From Sulfitobacter indolifex (GTDB lineage Bacteria; Pseudomonadota; Alphaproteobacteria; Rhodobacterales; Rhodobacteraceae): DNA of 64,000 nucleotides. The notes under the pieces were generated by a model. It saw nothing but the letters and a program-made list of their open reading frames with translations, was not told the origin of the DNA and searched no databases. Location: the NCBI RefSeq assembly GCF_022788655.1, contig NZ_CP084951.1, positions 2,976,001 through 3,040,000 on the forward strand, written 5' to 3'. Below are positions 8,690 to 17,664 of this stretch, in pieces; position 1 is the stretch's first letter; every line of letters starts with the position of its first letter. The position numbers and the translations under genes were made by a program.

Positions 8690-9574
8690 TCAGTCGGTGA
8701 GCGCCAGAGTGTGAGCGCGCAGCCATGCCATGAAGCCGCGCGGGTCATCCGCCCAGCGGTCGATCTCTTGCTGGCTGAGAGGATGGCCAACGATTGGCCC
8801 TTGGGGCTTATCGCAGGCATGCGCGATTTCATGTAGCAAAAGGCCTTGGCGCAGCATTGGGCTGATCTGATTGGCGATCTGATAGGCACGACTGTTCTGC
8901 CCGGGGAAGCGCATTGGCACCACCTGGGCGCCGGAGCGGCGGATCATTTTGGCGGTAAAGACGTTCCATTCAGCCTCAACCGCGGGGCCCCACCAACTCT
9001 CAGATGAGGCGACAACACCTGAGGGAAAAAGCGCGACCACGCCGCCATCTTTAAGATGGGCCATGGCCTTGGCGCGCATCTCCACGCCTTTGCGCTGCGC
9101 ATCAGGATCATGAGGGAACGGCACCGGGATCATGTAACTGCCTGCCACCTCGTCGATCGAGGTGAGCAGCGACCGGGTAAGAATCCGATAATCGGGGCGG
9201 ACACGTCCGATGAGATCGGCAAAAATCATACCGTCGACCATGCCATGCGGGTGGTTCGCGACCACCACCACCGGCCCGTCTTTGGGGATGCGGTCAAGTT
9301 GTTGCTGAGGGGTGGTGAGATTGATTCCCATGGTATCGAGTGCGGCGCGCCAAAACGCTTGGCCAGAGGGGGTGCCACGCTGTTCGAACTTACGGATCAG
9401 CCGGAGAATTTTCAGCTTTCCGGTGAAAAGTTCCATTGCCGAAATGACCCGCGCTTTCCACGGATCATCAAAGGTTGAGGCATAGGAGAGGCTGCGGCGG
9501 TCGTATTTGGTGAATGTCACCGTACCGTCGCCCGTCTGGGCCTTTTGGGCCGCCATCTTTTGCGCGTCGTCCAT
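8690..9574 (-). CDS. PlsC/OlsA-like phospholipid acyltransferase
   Basis: A 294-residue acyltransferase of the lysophospholipid acyltransferase superfamily. The signature VVVANHPHGMVDG is near residues 97-109, a variant of the NHxxxxD box as found in the hemolysin/OlsA-like branch. The later LFPSGVVASS segment corresponds to the FPEG-type substrate motif. It likely transfers an acyl chain to a lysolipid (glycerophospholipid or ornithine lipid) at the inner membrane; the substrate is not predictable. It is the last gene after ptsH on the reverse strand, with a 34-base gap, so it may be co-transcribed with the PTS operon. Confidence 0.8.
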   Translation of the reverse strand: MDDAQKMAAQKAQTGDGTVTFTKYDRRSLSYASTFDDPWKARVISAMELFTGKLKILRLIRKFEQRGTPSGQAFWRAALDTMGINLTTPQQQLDRIPKDGPVVVVANHPHGMVDGMIFADLIGRVRPDYRILTRSLLTSIDEVAGSYMIPVPFPHDPDAQRKGVEMRAKAMAHLKDGGVVALFPSGVVASSESWWGPAVEAEWNVFTAKMIRRSGAQVVPMRFPGQNSRAYQIANQISPMLRQGLLLHEIAHACDKPQGPIVGHPLSQQEIDRWADDPRGFMAWLRAHTLALTD

Positions 9575-9608
9575 GCAGTTGGAGGATCCTTTTTCCCGCC
9601 TCAGGAAG

Positions 9609-9878
9609 CTAGTATCCCTCGCCGAACTTATCCGCCACGAGGGCAGTCAAAGCGTCGGCCAAGGCCTCGGCATCGGGGCCAGAGGTTTGAACGTCAATTG
9701 AAGTGCCCCGCGAAGCGCCAAGCATCAGCAGCCCCATGATACTGTCACCCGAGGCCGACATGCCATCTTTGCTGACCTCTGCGCGGGCGTCGAATGCCTC
9801 CACCACCTCTACCAATTTGGCGGAGGCGCGCGCGTGCAAGCCTTTTTCATTTACGATTTTAAGAGAAAATTCGGGCAT
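9609..9878 (-). CDS. ptsH: Phosphocarrier protein HPr
   Basis: An 89-residue HPr. GLHARASAKL places the phosphorylatable His at residue 15, and GDSIMGLLML places the HprK target Ser exactly at residue 46, so both regulatory sites are intact. The start at 9878 gives MPEFSLKIVN; the upstream in-frame extension is not HPr-like. No sugar permease is nearby. In alphaproteobacteria such PTS relays usually regulate rather than transport: EI (not in this window) phosphorylates His15, which passes phosphate to the EIIA encoded just upstream, while HprK modifies Ser46. It lies 16 bases after the EIIA gene in the chvI-chvG-hprK-rapZ operon. Confidence 0.95.
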   Translation of the reverse strand: MPEFSLKIVNEKGLHARASAKLVEVVEAFDARAEVSKDGMSASGDSIMGLLMLGASRGTSIDVQTSGPDAEALADALTALVADKFGEGY

Positions 9879-9894
9879 GACGTCTGGGGGCCTT

Positions 9895-10287
9895 CTAACC
9901 TGCGCTGACATTCTGGCTGTCGATGTACTTCTTACCAGCTTCGAGCGCCGCACGCACGGCATCGGGCACATCCATTTGCCGCGATTTAGCGAGTTTGATC
10001 AACATTGGCAGGTTCGCGCCATAGATGATCCGACGGTTTTCCGGGCGGCAGGCCAAAAGGCTTAGATTTGACGGCGATCCGCCGAAGAGGTCGGTAACAA
10101 CCACGACACCTGCGCCCTGGTCCACCTCATTGGCGGCGGTGCAAATCTCACGCTCTTTGTCGGCGCGGTCATGATCGGGCTCAATGGCGATAGCACGAAC
10201 GCCGAACTGGGACCCCACGACATGTTCGATCGCCGCAAGATATTCTTGCGCCAGCCCCCCATGTGCGACGATGACGATCCCAATCAC
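9895..10287 (-). CDS. Mannose-family PTS EIIA protein
   Basis: A 130-residue EIIA of the mannose type. The N-terminus MIGIVIVAHGGLA holds the active His at residue 9, and VVVTDLFGGSPSN is the other conserved family loop. It accepts phosphate from HPr. No EIIB, EIIC or EIID partner is encoded nearby, so it is probably a regulatory end point of the phosphorelay rather than part of a sugar transporter. Its start overlaps the rapZ stop by four bases (ATGA), indicating coupled translation. Confidence 0.92.
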   Translation of the reverse strand: MIGIVIVAHGGLAQEYLAAIEHVVGSQFGVRAIAIEPDHDRADKEREICTAANEVDQGAGVVVVTDLFGGSPSNLSLLACRPENRRIIYGANLPMLIKLAKSRQMDVPDAVRAALEAGKKYIDSQNVSAG

Positions 10288-11189
10288 AGCTTGCTTCCTT
10301 CACGATGCTGGCGGTCTAGCTCACGGTGCCTAATTGACACTTGCCAGCCCTGCTCTGCAAGGCGCAAAGCGTGGTCTTCCGCCATAGCGACCGAGCGGTG
10401 TTGCCCGCCGGTGCAGCCGAAGGCGATGGAAATATGTGATTTGCCTTCTTCACGGTAGGCGGGGAGCAGCAGCAAGCTCAGATCGAGCACTTTGCCGGCG
10501 AAGTCCGTGTAGCGCTTATCGCCTGCCACATGGGCCGCGACGGCCGCATCCCGACCGTCGCCGCTGCGCAGTTCGGGCACCCAATAGGGGTTTCGTAGGA
10601 AGCGGCAGTCATGCACGACGTCGACGCCACGCGGCAGGCCGCGTTTGTAGGAAAAGCTTTGCACCGACACTGTGAGATGGCGCTGCCCGCCGGGGGCAAA
10701 CCATTGCTCGACTTCGGCGCGCAGTTCATGAACGTTGAGCGTTGTCGTGTCGATCAGCACATCGGCACGGGCGCGGATCGGATGCAGCAGCTCCTGCTCA
10801 CGGGCGATACCGTCGGCCGGGCGATCGGCGGGCGCCAACGGGTGGCGACGACGCGTCTCTGAAAAGCGCTGCAGCAGCACATCGGGCGCGCAGTCTAGGT
10901 AAAGCAGTTCCGCACTCCACCCCGGTTCCGCAGAAAGCCGACCCATCAACTCTAGCACACCCTCGGTTGAGAAATCGCGGTTTCGCGGGTCGATACCAAG
11001 GGCGATTGATTGCGCATCGCCGGGTCGGTCCAGCAGCGCTGGAAGCAGTCGCAGTGGTAAGTTGTCGATCGCCTCAAACCCTGCGTCTTCCAACACGTTG
11101 AGCGCAGATGAGCGCCCGGCGCCCGATGGGCCGGTGACAAGGACCAAACGCCGGGCCGCGCGGTCTGTTGATGATGTTTGACTGGTCAA
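10284..11189 (-). CDS. rapZ: RapZ nucleotide-binding protein
   Basis: A 301-residue RapZ (YvcJ) family P-loop protein. The Walker A motif GPSGAGRSS starts at residue 20. Family motifs DNLPLRLLPALL, LGIDPRNRDF, RRHPLAP, the SFSYKRGLPRGVDVVHDCRFLRNPYW block and the C-terminal IAFGCTGGQHRSVAMAE are all present. In E. coli RapZ is an RNase E adaptor controlling GlmS through small RNAs; in alphaproteobacteria the role is less clear, but linkage with hprK and ptsH is well conserved. It overlaps both hprK upstream and the EIIA gene downstream by four bases. Confidence 0.95.
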   Translation of the reverse strand: MTSQTSSTDRAARRLVLVTGPSGAGRSSALNVLEDAGFEAIDNLPLRLLPALLDRPGDAQSIALGIDPRNRDFSTEGVLELMGRLSAEPGWSAELLYLDCAPDVLLQRFSETRRRHPLAPADRPADGIAREQELLHPIRARADVLIDTTTLNVHELRAEVEQWFAPGGQRHLTVSVQSFSYKRGLPRGVDVVHDCRFLRNPYWVPELRSGDGRDAAVAAHVAGDKRYTDFAGKVLDLSLLLLPAYREEGKSHISIAFGCTGGQHRSVAMAEDHALRLAEQGWQVSIRHRELDRQHREGSKL

Positions 11190-11614
11190 TTCGGTTCTTT
11201 CACACCTGATATATACAGATGAATTGCTGCCGGAAAATGAGCGCTATCGCATTTGTGAAAACAGGGCAATGTGACACCCTGTACCTGATGTGAATGGCGC
11301 TCCGGAAGGCGCTGGATTTCGGTGTGGGCTAGATCAACGACAAGGGACAGGGGCACCGGACCGTGATCCTCAAGCCGTAGAATTCCAACATACCGCGCCT
11401 CAATAAGCCCACGAATATTTTCGGGAACGCTCGCGATCACCTCGTCCCCACTGCGGACTACATCGGTGCGGTCATCCGCCACCAACTTGGCGCCGAGAGC
11501 AAGCAGGTGCAACGCGAGCGCAGATTTACCGGCCCCCGAAGGGCCAAGGATCAGCACTCCCCGCCCGTCGATGGCGACACAACTGGCATGCAGATTGTCG
11601 GGTTTGATAGTCAT
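11186..11614 (-). CDS. hprK: HPr kinase/phosphorylase, short alphaproteobacterial form
   Basis: A 142-residue HprK containing only the catalytic P-loop domain. GPSGAGKS is at residues 24-31, followed by VADDRTDV, which matches the catalytic Asp region, and GLIEARYVGILRL, the HprK signature. Firmicute HprK has about 310 residues with an extra N-terminal domain; the short form is normal for alphaproteobacteria. It phosphorylates and dephosphorylates Ser46 of HPr, whose gene lies three genes downstream. It starts 18 bases after chvG and overlaps rapZ by four bases, so membrane sensing and PTS state are encoded on one transcript. Confidence 0.93.
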   Translation of the reverse strand: MTIKPDNLHASCVAIDGRGVLILGPSGAGKSALALHLLALGAKLVADDRTDVVRSGDEVIASVPENIRGLIEARYVGILRLEDHGPVPLSLVVDLAHTEIQRLPERHSHQVQGVTLPCFHKCDSAHFPAAIHLYISGVKEPN

Positions 11615-11632
11615 TTCTCGGCCTCAAGCCGC

Positions 11633-13330
11633 TTAGGTCGGCAGACCCACAACAAAACGAGCGCCGAGAGGCTCAGAGGTAATGTCAGCCTCAGTCGGGC
11701 GGATGTTCTCGGCCCAAATTACGCCGCCATGAGCCTCAACAATCTGCTTGGAAATTGCGAGGCCAAGACCGGAGTTATTGCCGAAATGCTCTTCCGGGCG
11801 CTGCGAATAGAACCGTTTGAAGATTTTGCCAAGCGCTTGCTCGGGGATGCCGGGGCCGGTGTCTTCGACCACGATCAGCACACGGTTGGCCCGTTTACGT
11901 GCCCAAACGCGGATCGCATCGCCGTCTTCGCAAAAGGAAATCGCGTTGGTGATGAGGTTCACGAAAACCTGTGCCAAACGTGCCTCAAGCCCATGCACGG
12001 TGATCGGCGCGGCGGGCAGATCGGTGATGAAATCGATGCCCTTGGATTTCGCATCTTCGCCCAGATACTGGCCAAGGTTGCCAAGCATTTGCAGCAGATC
12101 GAAGGGTTCTTCCTCTTCTTTGACCAGCTCTGAATCGAGCCGAGAGGCGTTGGAAATATCGCTCACCAGCCGGTCAAGCCGGCGCACGTCATGTTCGATG
12201 ACATCAAGCAGTTTTTCCCGCTGATCATCGCGTTTTACCAACCTCAGGGTGCCCACGGCGGAACGCAGTGATGCCAGCGGATTCTTGATCTCATGTGCCA
12301 CGTCGGCGGCGAATTGTTCATTTCCATCAATGCGGTTGTAGAGTGCCGATACCATCCCGCGCAGTGCACCGGAGAGGCGGCCAATTTCATCAGGGCGTGC
12401 AGTCAGATCGGGGATGCGGATACGGCCCGGGTTCATCTTGCGCGCGTCTTTGTCGCGGCCCAATTCGGCAGCCGCGGACAGGTCAGCCAGTGGGTTGGCG
12501 ATGGTCGACGCCAGCACAAGGCTAAGCCCGATGGAAACCAATGTCGCGATGACAAACATCTGCAATACGCGCTCACGTTCGCTGCGCACCAGACGGTCAA
12601 TCTCTCCCGCGGCGCTGGCCACGGCGACCACGCCGACTGGGGTGTCGCCCTGCATGATTGGCGTGACCACACTGAACAATGTGCCGCCTTCTATATCAAG
12701 GGTACCTTCAAAGCGGGTGCCTCCTGTGACACTGGCCCCGACAATACTGCGCAACTGCTCTTCAAGCGGGGGGGCAGAGGCGACTTCATCGGTATTAAAG
12801 GGGGCCGAGACGCGGTCCCAGAGCCAGTTCAACCCGTCATTGAGCAGCGTCCGCTCCCCAGCTTCGGAAGCCGCAAGCGCTTCGGCCACGGTGAGGCTGC
12901 CCGCTGTGCGCGCAACAAGCGTTTCCGCTGGGTCGTAGACGAAGACTTCGATGCCGCCGCGCAGGTCCAGCCCGTTAAGTGTGGCCACCACATCGACACC
13001 ATCGCCAGTGGTCAGGTTCACCGGCGCGCCCACGGGAAGCTGCGCTTCGATGACATCAGCGATCAGTTCAGTTTCTGAAACCAACGCCGCCGCACGTTGC
13101 AGCGCCAGACTGTCGCGCGAGGAGTTGAGGTACAGGATGCCCGCAACCAACACGCTGAGCGCGATAAGGTTGAAGGTTATAATCTTGCGCGTCAGCGGCG
13201 AGGCCCGGAGCGAGAACAGCCCCCGGCGTTCTCGCTTGACCCGAATTTCACCCGGCGCGGCACTGTCGGGGGTGACCCAATCGTCCCCCAATACTACATC
13301 ACCATCCCTGCCAGCAGCCATGTCGCGCAC
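11633..13330 (-). CDS. chvG: Sensor histidine kinase ChvG/ExoS
   Basis: A 565-residue membrane sensor kinase. TM1 (about residues 50-68) and TM2 (about 257-276) flank a periplasmic sensor domain of about 190 residues, followed by HAMP (to about 330), HisKA with the phospho-acceptor FAADVAHEIKNPL (His346), and HATPase_c with the N box (NLITNAISF), G1 (VEDTGPGIP) and G2 (NNSGLGLAIS) motifs. In Agrobacterium and Sinorhizobium, ChvG/ExoS senses acid or envelope conditions and controls surface polysaccharide and virulence genes through ChvI. The start is taken as GTG at 13330 because AAGGA lies five bases upstream; an ATG three codons later is possible. It lies 33 bases after chvI. Confidence 0.93.
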   Translation of the reverse strand: MRDMAAGRDGDVVLGDDWVTPDSAAPGEIRVKRERRGLFSLRASPLTRKIITFNLIALSVLVAGILYLNSSRDSLALQRAAALVSETELIADVIEAQLPVGAPVNLTTGDGVDVVATLNGLDLRGGIEVFVYDPAETLVARTAGSLTVAEALAASEAGERTLLNDGLNWLWDRVSAPFNTDEVASAPPLEEQLRSIVGASVTGGTRFEGTLDIEGGTLFSVVTPIMQGDTPVGVVAVASAAGEIDRLVRSERERVLQMFVIATLVSIGLSLVLASTIANPLADLSAAAELGRDKDARKMNPGRIRIPDLTARPDEIGRLSGALRGMVSALYNRIDGNEQFAADVAHEIKNPLASLRSAVGTLRLVKRDDQREKLLDVIEHDVRRLDRLVSDISNASRLDSELVKEEEEPFDLLQMLGNLGQYLGEDAKSKGIDFITDLPAAPITVHGLEARLAQVFVNLITNAISFCEDGDAIRVWARKRANRVLIVVEDTGPGIPEQALGKIFKRFYSQRPEEHFGNNSGLGLAISKQIVEAHGGVIWAENIRPTEADITSEPLGARFVVGLPT

Positions 13331-13363
13331 AAGCTTCCTTTCGACCCGCGTTAACTGGCGGGT

Positions 13364-14065
13364 TTACTCTTCGTTATATCTATAGCCGATGCCATAAAGC
13401 GTTTCGATCGCCGAAAATTCATCATCTGCGCTGCGCATCTTTTTGCGCAGACGTTTGATGTGACTGTCGATCGTGCGGTCATCCACATAGACTTGATCGT
13501 CATAGGCCACGTCCATCAGCTGGTCGCGCGACTTCACAAATCCGGGGCGCTGCGCGAGCGCTTGCAGCAGCAGGAATTCGGTCACGGTCAGGGATACGTC
13601 TTTCCCCTTCCAGCTGACCGCGTGGCGCAGCGGATCCATCCGCAATTCGCCGCGTTCCATCACCTTGGTCTCTTCGGTATCGCCAACCTCATTCGTTTCT
13701 ACCGCGTCTTGGCGGCGCAGAAGGGCGCGGATACGTTCGACCAGCAGGCGCTGGCTGAAGGGTTTTTTGACGTAGTCGTCGGCGCCCATACGCAGGCCCA
13801 GAACCTCGTCAATCTCGTCATCCTTGGAGGTCAAGAAAATGACCGGCATCGCGGTTTTCTGACGCAGACGTTGCAGCAGGTCCATGCCGTCCATGCGGGG
13901 CATCTTGATGTCCAGCACGGCCATATCCGGCAGTTTCTTGTTGAATGCGTCCAACGCGGCCTGGCCGTCGTTGTATGTTTCTACTTCGAAGCCTTCAGCT
14001 TCAAGAGTCATCGAAACGGATGTCAGGATGTTCCTGTCATCGTCTACCAATGCAATCTTTGACAT
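13364..14065 (-). CDS. chvI: Response regulator ChvI, OmpR/PhoB type
   Basis: A 233-residue response regulator. The receiver domain has the acidic pair VDDDR (residues 7-11), phospho-acceptor Asp52 ([11 protein letters not shown]) and KKPFSQRLL with the conserved Lys. The C-terminal winged helix ends [20 protein letters not shown] and [13 protein letters not shown]. The start at 14065 gives [11 protein letters not shown] and has AGGAAGCAGG upstream; the 25-residue in-frame extension is not receiver-like. It is the first gene of the regulatory operon and is divergent from pckA across a 378-base gap, the arrangement also known from rhizobia, where pckA neighbours chvI. Confidence 0.95.
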   Translation of the reverse strand: MSKIALVDDDRNILTSVSMTLEAEGFEVETYNDGQAALDAFNKKLPDMAVLDIKMPRMDGMDLLQRLRQKTAMPVIFLTSKDDEIDEVLGLRMGADDYVKKPFSQRLLVERIRALLRRQDAVETNEVGDTEETKVMERGELRMDPLRHAVSWKGKDVSLTVTEFLLLQALAQRPGFVKSRDQLMDVAYDDQVYVDDRTIDSHIKRLRKKMRSADDEFSAIETLYGIGYRYNEE

Positions 14066-14443
14066 TGCCTGCTTCCTTATGCTGCTCAATTCGTTCTTAT
14101 TTTTGGAGCCAGTGATCCCCAATATAACAGATCGAATCAATCCTTAAGTGCGAATCGTGCCTTCGTGATGCACCAATTGGGTCATAATTTGGTTAGGAAT
14201 GACTAAATTGCCGCACTTTAACTTCGGTCGCATCAGCCAAAGCCCGCCCGGCAGCCACCGCATTTTGCTAGGATTCGAGCGCTTAGAAACAAAGTTTCAG
14301 ATGATGGCGCTAACTGTGACAAAGCTGCCTGTTCAACCTGAAAACGCCCGTGTTAAGAGGCTCTCAAGGCCCCGATGCCCAGGGCAATTGCGCCCGCTCG
14401 GACACGTTCTGCGCTGCTCACGCGCTACCACAGGAGACATCAT
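14066..14443 (+). other. Intergenic region between chvI and pckA
   Basis: A 378-base divergent control region with no supported gene. The half nearer chvI is A+T rich compared with its surroundings. The ribosome site of pckA (AGGAGA) is at the right end. It must hold the promoters of both operons and is a candidate binding region for ChvI, but I could not assign convincing -35/-10 boxes or an operator by eye. Confidence 0.6.
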
Positions 14444-16042
14444 ATGACATTTGGACGGGTAAACCCGCAGTTCAGCCTCGAAGATCAACAGATCAGCGGG
14501 CTTGGCGATGTCTATTACAACCTGACCGAGCCTGCGCTGGTCGAAGCTGCGCTCAAACGCGATGAAGGCACGCTCGGCAAGGGCGGCGCGTTCCTGGTTA
14601 CCACGGGCAAGTTCACAGGCCGGTCGCCCAAGGACAAACACGTCGTTAAAACCGACAGCGTGGCCGATAGCATCTGGTGGGAAAACAACGCCGAGATGTC
14701 GCCCGAGGGTTTTGATGCACTCTATAAGGACATGATCGCGCATATGCAGGGCAAGGATTACTTCGTCCAAGACCTCGTTGGCGGTGCCGACCCCAAACAC
14801 GCGATCAATGTGCGCATGGTGACTGAACTGGCATGGCATGGGCTGTTCATCCGCACCATGTTGCGCCGCCCTGATGCCGAAGCGCTGCAAGAGTTCACCG
14901 CAGACTTCACCGTCATCAACTGCCCAAGTTTCCAGGCGGACCCTGCCAAGCACAATTGCCGCAGCGAGACCGTGATCGCGATGAATTTCGACCGCAAGAT
15001 GATCCTCATCGGCGGCACCGAATACGCGGGCGAGAACAAGAAATCGGTCTTTACCCTGCTGAACTATCTGCTGCCCGAAAAAGGCATCATGCCGATGCAC
15101 TGCTCGGCCAACCACGCCAACGGCAACCCGGTTGATACGGCTGTTTTCTTCGGCCTGTCGGGTACCGGTAAGACCACCCTGTCGGCCGATCCCGAACGCA
15201 CGCTTATCGGCGATGATGAGCACGGCTGGTCCGACAATGGCACCTTCAATTTCGAAGGGGGTTGCTATGCCAAGACCATTAACCTTAACGCCGAAGCCGA
15301 GCCGGAAATTTACGCCACGACGTCCAAATTCGGCACGGTGATCGAGAATATGGTCTTCGATCCTGACACGTTCGAGCTGGATTTTGACGACGACTCGCTC
15401 ACCGCCAACATGCGTGCAGCCTACCCGCTGCACTATATCTCTAACGCTAGCGAAAAAGCCGTCGGCGGCCACCCCAAGAACATCATCATGCTGACCTGCG
15501 ATGCCTTTGGTGTGCTCCCTCCGATCGCACGGCTTAGCCCGGCACAAGCGATGTACCACTTCCTCTCAGGCTTCACCTCCAAAGTGGCAGGCACCGAGCG
15601 TGGCGTGACCGAGCCTGAGCCCACGTTTTCCACCTGTTTCGGCGCCCCCTTCATGCCGCGCCGGCCCGAAGTTTACGGCAACCTGCTGCGTGAAAAGATC
15701 GCCCAGCATGGTGCTACCTGCTGGTTGGTCAACACCGGCTGGACCGGCGGCGCCTATGGCACCGGTTCGCGGATGCCGATCAAGGCGACCCGCGCGCTCT
15801 TGTCTGCTGCGCTTGAAGGGCGTCTTGCAGATGCCGAGTTCCGCAAGGATCCGAACTTTGGCTTTGATGTCCCTGTCGAGGTGAACGGCGTCGCCGACAT
15901 CCTGCTCGACCCGCGCCGCACATGGGATGATCCGGAATCCTATGACCGTCAGGCCGCCAAACTGGTCAAAATGTTTTCGGACAACTTTGAGCAGTACCTG
16001 CCCTACATCGACGATGATGTGAAAGCGGCAGCGATCAGCTAA
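14444..16042 (+). CDS. pckA: Phosphoenolpyruvate carboxykinase (ATP)
   Basis: A 532-residue ATP-type PckA, which converts oxaloacetate and ATP to PEP, CO2 and ADP as the first step of gluconeogenesis from C4 acids. RSPKDK (60-65) binds substrate, GLSGTGKT (237-244) is the P-loop, IGDDEHGW (255-262) supplies the metal-binding Asp, and [19 protein letters not shown] is the adenine-side block. Length equals the family norm. The start at 14444 follows AGGAGACATCAT; a further in-frame ATG 69 bases upstream lacks a good site. It is divergent from chvI-chvG and followed by a strong terminator. Gluconeogenesis is expected to be important in a marine heterotroph living on organic acids. Confidence 0.97.
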   Translation: MTFGRVNPQFSLEDQQISGLGDVYYNLTEPALVEAALKRDEGTLGKGGAFLVTTGKFTGRSPKDKHVVKTDSVADSIWWENNAEMSPEGFDALYKDMIAHMQGKDYFVQDLVGGADPKHAINVRMVTELAWHGLFIRTMLRRPDAEALQEFTADFTVINCPSFQADPAKHNCRSETVIAMNFDRKMILIGGTEYAGENKKSVFTLLNYLLPEKGIMPMHCSANHANGNPVDTAVFFGLSGTGKTTLSADPERTLIGDDEHGWSDNGTFNFEGGCYAKTINLNAEAEPEIYATTSKFGTVIENMVFDPDTFELDFDDDSLTANMRAAYPLHYISNASEKAVGGHPKNIIMLTCDAFGVLPPIARLSPAQAMYHFLSGFTSKVAGTERGVTEPEPTFSTCFGAPFMPRRPEVYGNLLREKIAQHGATCWLVNTGWTGGAYGTGSRMPIKATRALLSAALEGRLADAEFRKDPNFGFDVPVEVNGVADILLDPRRTWDDPESYDRQAAKLVKMFSDNFEQYLPYIDDDVKAAAIS

Positions 16043-16066
16043 GGCTCTTTGACATCGCAGACACAG

Positions 16067-16096
16067 AAAGGGCCGCCTTGATGGGCGGCCCTTTTT
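16067..16096 (+). terminator. Rho-independent terminator of pckA
   Basis: AAAGGGCCGCC pairs with GGCGGCCCTTT around TTGATG, followed by TT. It lies 24 bases after the pckA stop and can serve the convergent regulator gene ending at 16119 as well. Confidence 0.85.
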
Positions 16097-16118
16097 CACG
16101 TCTGACGTTCTTCACAAC

Positions 16119-17057
16119 CTATCCTGTGAACGTCACCTTCGCATCTAACGGCATCTCCTGCAGGAAGGTTTCGTCGACCCCTTCGATATTCACTGTTGTC
16201 GACCGATCAACAGCAGCGATCAGCGCAAAGCTCTTGTCTGGATAGCGCCCGGCCATCAGCAGACGTTTGTAAGCCAGGGGCACCGGGTGCCCCCCCTCCT
16301 CACGTGGGATCTGCGTGACCACCTCATCCAGTCGCACACCATAGGTGGCCTCTACCTCGCGAAAGGGAAAGTTCAGCATATTTTCGAACTCAGGCCCGCC
16401 GGGAAACAGCTTGAGCGGCCGCCCGATGCTGCTCCGCGCGTTACTCCACCCCCACCACTGGGTATAAAACGATTTTTCGCCAACCTCGGTGCAAATCCAT
16501 CCGTTGGGCGAGTCGCGGTAGACGAGCACATAGGGGCGCATGGCGCGGAAGGCTTCGCTTTCCAACTCTCCCCGGCTTTGCGTCCAAGCCTCAAGCGCGG
16601 CCTGCAACATCGGTGATCCACCGTCCCAGATAAGCGATAGCGGCTGTTGTTTTTGGTGGAAGCACCAGCCGTTCGGCTCTTCATAGGACAGGCGCAGCAT
16701 CCCATCGATATGGCGAGTCTTCCCCCCCAGCCACAGCTTACCGCGGTCAAGGATATCGCGCGCCTCTGGCAACGCCTCTTCGCCCGCCTTGGTCAGGGAA
16801 TAGCGCCGGTTCTCAATAGAGAAGAGCGGCGCGCCCATCGTGTCTTCCAATTGCTGGATATGCCGCCGAACCGTTTGCCGCGTGCTTGTCATCTGGGCGA
16901 CCGCGTGGCTCAGGTTCAAGGTGCTCGCTAATGTCACGAATGATCGCATCATTTCAAACAAAAGGGCCGGGGCGGGCTCCTTTTGCGGGGTCTGGGGCAC
17001 GGTGTTGACCGGCTCGATATCGGACATATGCTGGTTCATAGGCGAGGGATGGTACAT
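16119..17057 (-). CDS. Regulator with LysR-type HTH and non-standard C-terminal domain
   Basis: A 312-residue protein. Residues about 35-95 form a LysR-type winged HTH (FVTLASTLNLSHAVAQM, then TRQTVRRHIQQLEDTMGAPLF, then YSLTKAGEEALPEARDIL). The remaining 200 residues do not resemble the periplasmic-binding-like LysR effector domain: they are Trp rich (NGWCFHQKQQ, then YTQWWGWSNARSSIG) and lack the usual beta-alpha repeats. This domain may bind a different ligand or partner. No target can be named. It is convergent with pckA and lies upstream of, and opposite to, an XRE regulator. The start at 17057 is the first ATG; later ATGs at codons 7 and 11 are possible. Confidence 0.75.
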   Translation of the reverse strand: MYHPSPMNQHMSDIEPVNTVPQTPQKEPAPALLFEMMRSFVTLASTLNLSHAVAQMTSTRQTVRRHIQQLEDTMGAPLFSIENRRYSLTKAGEEALPEARDILDRGKLWLGGKTRHIDGMLRLSYEEPNGWCFHQKQQPLSLIWDGGSPMLQAALEAWTQSRGELESEAFRAMRPYVLVYRDSPNGWICTEVGEKSFYTQWWGWSNARSSIGRPLKLFPGGPEFENMLNFPFREVEATYGVRLDEVVTQIPREEGGHPVPLAYKRLLMAGRYPDKSFALIAAVDRSTTVNIEGVDETFLQEMPLDAKVTFTG

Positions 17058-17191
17058 GTATCACCCCATAACGCAACATAATGAATCCATCTTAGGTTAA
17101 TTGGTTAACGCAAATAGGCCAGATCTAGGCAATTGATCCTCAACACATTGCGGGTAACGAATATATGAAACTCAACCTGAGGTATCATACC

Positions 17192-17548
17192 ATGTCCCAT
17201 CCTGTAGACATTCACGTTGGTCGGCGACTCAAGCAGGCCCGCACCCTTCGCAAACAGTCCCAGACCGATGTGGCACGTGAACTAAAACTCTCTTTCCAAC
17301 AGATCCAGAAGTATGAGATCGGCTCGAATCGTATCGCTGCCAGCCGCCTTCATGAGCTGGCCCGGATACTCGATGTCACCCCCGGCTATTTCTTTGAAGG
17401 GCTCAACGACGACGCCCCGGAAACTAAAAATGACCCTGCGCTGGATATCGTGAACGCGATTGGCTCCATCAAAGATGACGCGATAAGAGCCCGTATTCTA
17501 ACGTTTATTGAAGATGTTGCGGGCGTGACTGTCTCTCGTCGAAGCTGA
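17192..17548 (+). CDS. XRE-family transcriptional regulator
   Basis: A 118-residue cro/C1-type HTH protein starting MSHPVDIHVG, an N-terminus shared by many Rhodobacteraceae XRE regulators. The HTH spans about residues 10-65 (GRRLKQARTLRKQSQTDVA, then FQQIQKYEIGSNRIAASRLHELARIL). The C-terminal tail is short, acidic and helical, and probably mediates dimerisation. The start at 17192 is preferred to an upstream in-frame ATG at 17165 because of the conserved N-terminus. The target is unknown. It is divergent from the LysR-HTH gene and convergent with smc. Confidence 0.85.
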   Translation: MSHPVDIHVGRRLKQARTLRKQSQTDVARELKLSFQQIQKYEIGSNRIAASRLHELARILDVTPGYFFEGLNDDAPETKNDPALDIVNAIGSIKDDAIRARILTFIEDVAGVTVSRRS

Positions 17549-17664
17549 CTGTAGCTGCCCACCCGCCCCCAGATCAGCGGCGAGCGCATTAAGAGAGGGA
17601 ACAGGTTTCGCGGCGCGCGGTGCGCACCGCAAGCCTAGAGCGATCAAGCGCCAGCATCGCGGCA

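Noticed and set aside
14333..15559. Reverse frame of 408 codons inside pckA
   Set aside because: pckA is unambiguous; the antisense frame results from high G+C codon bias.
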